NCBI RefSeq assembly: GCF_001544015.1
Contig: NZ_AP014924.1
Coordinates: 2,170,001 to 2,234,000, forward strand
DNA length: 64,000 nt
Direction: 5' to 3'
Source of the DNA: Limnochorda pilosa
Lineage (GTDB): Bacteria > Bacillota > Limnochordia > Limnochordales > Limnochordaceae
Position 1 is the first letter of the stretch. Each line of letters opens with the position of its first letter. The notes beneath the pieces are model-generated. The model ran no database searches and was not told where the DNA came from. It saw only the letters and a program-made list of their open reading frames with translations. The position numbers and the translations under genes are program-made. Of the stretch, positions 61,288 through 64,000 are shown piece by piece.

Positions 61288-61302
61288 CGGTTCCTGGAAC
61301 CG
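61288..61302 (-). promoter_or_regulatory. Perfect palindrome upstream of rpoN
   Basis: CGGTTCCTGGAACCG, a 7-1-7 dyad 27 bp upstream of the rpoN start. A related TTCCCTGGAA occurs near 61442. Possible repressor site; the regulator is unknown. Confidence 0.4.
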
Positions 61303-61567
61303 AGTCACCTCGGAGGAGGCCAGCCATGCCCTCGCGCGGGCTCGCCGGGCCTGGACACGGGCACTGTCCGGCGGCGTGCCAAGGTGGATCACCGCTTGCC
61401 CGCTCCTTATGAGTTTAAGGCCCAGACGTTAACGCGGCATTCCCTGGAACGTCCTGGTACAACGCACTCAAAACCAGCATGTCGTCCAGCTTACCGGTCT
61501 TCAAGAACCATGCGAACACGAAGGCACGGCGCCGAATAACGTTAACTCTGTGGCGTTAATTCCATAA
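61303..61567. other. Intergenic region upstream of rpoN
   Basis: About 265 bp with several GTTAA words (61434 and 61540-61560) and AT-rich stretches near 61400-61560 consistent with a promoter region for rpoN. No gene, RNA or known repeat recognised. Confidence 0.4.
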
Positions 61568-61612
61568 GGGCAGGGCGAGCACGACCAACTCACACGAGTG
61601 ACCCGCCTGCCC
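61568..61612 (-). terminator. Possible terminator of the Jet operon
   Basis: GGGCAGG (61568-61574) pairs with CCTGCCC (61606-61612), 18 bases downstream of the jetD stop, followed on the minus strand by TTATGGAATTAA. Stem is short relative to its 31-base loop. Confidence 0.35.
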
Positions 61613-61629
61613 CTGATGCGCAGCGGCGC

Positions 61630-63171
61630 TCACCCAGGCGCCGTACGGCCTCCGGACCCGCGCCATCCCCCTGCGGCCTCCACGTCTCCGGCCAGCTCGT
61701 CGACCAGCGCCTCTTGGAAGGCGCGGACGCCGCGGCGGAGCAGCGCCCCCGCCAGCTCCGCGACGGGCGCGTCGGGACCTCTGCTGGAGCCCGCGAGCCG
61801 CTCCAACTGGAGACGCTCCGTCTCCGAGAAGGGATGACCCCCGCCGCTGCGGCCGAGCGCCACCCCGTAGCTCTGGGGATCCATACGCCACAGCCGGACG
61901 CTGCGAGGCCAGCGCCGGAGGGCCAGGGCCGCGATGTGGAGCCCGCCCACGTCGAAGTCTCCGCTGTAGTGCAGCGTCGCGCCCTGCCGGGCCAGACGGT
62001 CCAGGAGATGGAAACCTGCCAGGTTGAGCTGGCCGCTGGTGCAGATGAGGGCGGGTCGGATGGAAGGGCCGCATCCGGGCTCCGCGCGCCCCAGGTCGCG
62101 CCGCGCCCCTTCCAGCCGGTCGAGGATTCGGTCGAGGATCGCCCCGAAGACGCTGGGGTTCTCGACCACGTGGGCCATCCCGGTCTGTGCGGGGAGGAGC
62201 TCGGGAAGCCGCTGGACCGTGTAGAGTGGAAGGGCGAGGGGAAGCCCGAGACCCTCGTCCGCTCCGACCACCAGAACGGTCGGGGAGAGGTCGTCCCGGC
62301 CAAGGCCGGCCCAGTCCAGCAGCCAGTCGCGGTGGAAGGTTGGGCCGACCTCGTCCGGGTCGGGAGCCTCGCCGCCTGCCAGGTCTGCGAGGGAATGAAG
62401 CAGGATCTGCCCCAGCGGCCGGTCGGCGTCCAGTGCGTGGGCGTCTCCCGACACCCGGGTAGAGAAGAGAGGGAGCCGCTCTCGGCTTCCCCGCCACCGG
62501 GGTAGTCCCTCGATCACCGTCGACAGCGTACGGAGCATCGCCTGCAGATCCTGCAGCCAGGCCGGCTCACTCCCCCCGAGGGCCCGGCCCGCGTCAACCT
62601 CGGAAGCGTGCCGCCGCCACCCTTCCAGAAAGGCGCGCCGGGCACGCTGCAGGGTTCGGGACGGCCCGCCCTTCATCACTCTCACCCAGAAGGCCCGGCT
62701 CCGCTCGCCTGGTGCACCGGCCTGAAGCCGATCCAGCAGCACCGCCCAGGTGCGGTCGCGAAGCTCGCGCTCCTCGGCTCTGGTGCGCATCCCGCCGTAT
62801 GCCGCGTGCAGGACCGCGTCCAGAGTGGTCTCGAAGCGGCTGCGACGGAGTGCCTGTTCCAGGTGGTCCAGGTTGACGTACAGGCGGTCCCGGCGGCGGC
62901 TGAGGCGGCCGCCCATGAGGGCCTCGAGGGCCTCTCGGGCAGGCGCATCGAGCCCCGTCGACCCCAGGGGCAGGAGCCCCGTGAGCCGCCCCCGCTTCCG
63001 GTAGCGCTCCGCGACGGCCTCGAGCAGCGGCGAGAGCCCACGGGCCCGGAGGAGGCCGAGAGCCTCCTGCGCGCCGGCCGGGTTCGGCCCGGACCCCTCT
63101 CCCCGAGGCGCCCGCCCGCCAGCACCCGGCGCCCCGCGACCTGCCTGCGGGTTACCGGTCTCCGGCCCCAT
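61630..63171 (-). CDS. jetD: Wadjet-like nuclease subunit JetD (DUF3323/DUF2399, TIGR02679 type)
   Basis: Topoisomerase VI-A-like TOPRIM protein, 513 aa. The N-terminal DUF3323-like part (about residues 1-330) precedes a TOPRIM domain: the metal Glu in AHVVENPSVFGAILD and the acidic pair in LHYSGDFDVGGLHIAALAL, with ALICTSGQLNLAGFHLL between. In characterised Wadjet systems JetD cuts plasmid DNA extruded by the SMC complex. ATG 63171 has GAGGACGG upstream and overlaps jetC by 20 bases; the frame to 63261 lies within jetC. An Arg/Pro/Gly-rich N-terminus of about 30 aa is extra. Confidence 0.85.
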   Translation of the reverse strand: MGPETGNPQAGRGAPGAGGRAPRGEGSGPNPAGAQEALGLLRARGLSPLLEAVAERYRKRGRLTGLLPLGSTGLDAPAREALEALMGGRLSRRRDRLYVNLDHLEQALRRSRFETTLDAVLHAAYGGMRTRAEERELRDRTWAVLLDRLQAGAPGERSRAFWVRVMKGGPSRTLQRARRAFLEGWRRHASEVDAGRALGGSEPAWLQDLQAMLRTLSTVIEGLPRWRGSRERLPLFSTRVSGDAHALDADRPLGQILLHSLADLAGGEAPDPDEVGPTFHRDWLLDWAGLGRDDLSPTVLVVGADEGLGLPLALPLYTVQRLPELLPAQTGMAHVVENPSVFGAILDRILDRLEGARRDLGRAEPGCGPSIRPALICTSGQLNLAGFHLLDRLARQGATLHYSGDFDVGGLHIAALALRRWPRSVRLWRMDPQSYGVALGRSGGGHPFSETERLQLERLAGSSRGPDAPVAELAGALLRRGVRAFQEALVDELAGDVEAAGGWRGSGGRTAPG

Positions 63172-64000
63172 CGCCGTCCTCGCCCTCGTCCTCACGCCTG
63201 AGTGCAGCCCCGTTGTCCCCGGCGCGCGTGCGCCGCTCAGGCGAGCCTGTGCCCTCGGCATCTGTCCGCGTTGCTGCAGACCCGTTCCCGCCGGCGCCCG
63301 TGCCCCCGGCCCGGCCCAGCTCCGTCACGGCCCCGTTGCCGGCGGCGTACGCCGGGCCTGCCGCGGCGGCGCCGCCCGCCGATCCCGGCACGCCGGTCAG
63401 TACCATCCGCCGGCCGTCCCAGAGGAACCAGAGGGCCGTCACCACCGTGCCCCGGCGGAGGAGCTCGTAGGTGGAGCAGGCGGGAACGGCCGTCCCCCTG
63501 CCCCAGAGCTTCTCGCTCGTCATCACCCACGAGAACTCGAGGGAGACGAGGAAGCGGTACATCTCCTGGATGTTCGTCTCGTCGACGCCCGCGAAGGCCT
63601 CGTCGAGGCCCACCAGACGCGGCGCGTCCGGGGCGGCCGCCCGGTAGCGGGCGTGGAGGGCGGCCAGGAGGGGGACGAACATGGCGAGGGACTTCTCCGC
63701 ACCGCTGCGGGAGGCGAAACGCAGGTCGGTCAGCGGGCGCCGGGGCTCGTTGGGGAGCCGGCTGTGGAGCGAGAAGACGAACCACTCCCGGTAGTCCAGA
63801 ACCCGGTGGAGTGCCTCGGCGAAGGTGACGCCCTCGCCCAGCGAGCCGGTCCGGTAGCCCTCCCGCACCCGGTTCACCCGCTGGCGGAAGTGGTCGATCA
63901 GCTCCTCCATCTCCGCGTGCGCCAGCGTGTCCGCATCCCGCAGCAGGAGCTCGATCACCCGCCGGTACGAGAGCGCCTCGGCCTCCTGGCTGGCCCGGGG
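63152..64000 (-). CDS. jetC: Wadjet-like SMC/MukB-type ATPase JetC, C-terminal part (runs off window)
   Basis: C-terminal 282 residues of an SbcC/MukB-like ATPase (TIGR02680 type). The visible ATPase half has the ABC signature as SRSGAEKSLAMFVPLLAALHARY, Walker B/D-loop PRLVGLDEAFAGVDETN, then FSWVMTSEKLWG. A low-complexity Gly/Ala/Asp/Glu/Arg tail of about 75 residues follows, unlike the usual short end. The 5' part, and presumably jetA and jetB (DUF2397/DUF2398), lie to the right of the window. Overlaps jetD by 20 bases. Confidence 0.85.
   Translation of the reverse strand, partial: PRASQEAEALSYRRVIELLLRDADTLAHAEMEELIDHFRQRVNRVREGYRTGSLGEGVTFAEALHRVLDYREWFVFSLHSRLPNEPRRPLTDLRFASRSGAEKSLAMFVPLLAALHARYRAAAPDAPRLVGLDEAFAGVDETNIQEMYRFLVSLEFSWVMTSEKLWGRGTAVPACSTYELLRRGTVVTALWFLWDGRRMVLTGVPGSAGGAAAAGPAYAAGNGAVTELGRAGGTGAGGNGSAATRTDAEGTGSPERRTRAGDNGAALRREDEGEDGDGAGDR

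Overview
The window is GC-rich bacterial chromosome with long non-coding-frame ORF shadows, strong AGGAGG-type ribosome binding sites and frequent GTG/TTG starts. Together with low-GC-type transport logic (sugar ABC importers without their own ATPase, ROK and LacI regulators), a sigma-54 gene beside its activator, and no plasmid, phage or insertion-sequence genes, this suggests a high-GC member of the Bacillota (Limnochordia/Symbiobacterium-like). That assignment is an inference. The region is mainly an accessory block of nutrient-uptake and catabolic clusters placed side by side.

Left to right: (1) 1-5145, minus strand: HutC-type GntR regulator, BMP/PnrA-type binding protein, ADP-ribosylglycohydrolase (ADPRH), PfkB sugar kinase and the first part of an ABC ATPase, a probable nucleoside/riboside import and breakdown operon. 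(2) 5339-8971: a broken nuclease gene, an MFS exporter, a DUF456 membrane protein and a methyltransferase preceded by a short leader ORF. (3) 9175-25190: an amino-sugar island made of two facing operons. The plus arm has a ROK regulator, PfkB kinase, sugar ABC importer and AgaS-type SIS enzyme. The minus arm has a secreted GH20 hexosaminidase, ROK regulator, second sugar ABC importer, NagA and a ROK kinase. Together they can free N-acetylhexosamines outside the cell, import, phosphorylate, deacetylate and deaminate/isomerise them. (4) 25357-26709: an O-antigen-ligase-like membrane protein. (5) 26904-32850, minus: a second ADPRH with a TRAP transporter, a LacI regulator and RpiB.

(6) 33042-46014, minus: a polyamine island with a PucR-type regulator, GabT, PotABCD importer, putrescine aminotransferase, aminobutyraldehyde dehydrogenase, agmatinase-family enzyme and another aldehyde dehydrogenase, i.e. 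a route from agmatine/putrescine through GABA to succinate. It carries reciprocal gene remnants that show it was built by duplication and rearrangement. (7) 46229-51957, plus: an FCD-type GntR regulator, TRAP transporter, DUF2848 protein and carbon-nitrogen hydrolase, a possible undescribed catabolic route. (8) 52048-61302, minus: sigma-54 gene, PrpR-type sigma-54 activator, DUF1537 kinase, TRAP transporter and PdxA2-type dehydrogenase, a D-threonate/D-erythronate-type acid-sugar operon with a textbook -24/-12 promoter. (9) 61630-64000, minus: the 3' end of a Wadjet-like anti-plasmid SMC system (JetC C-terminus and complete JetD) running off the right edge.

Five of the seven solute-binding-protein genes are followed directly by a strong intercistronic hairpin without a T-run. 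Several clusters have clear candidate operators, the best being a shared site in front of the GH20 gene and the ROK regulator gene. I saw no rRNA, tRNA, CRISPR array, riboswitch or transposase.
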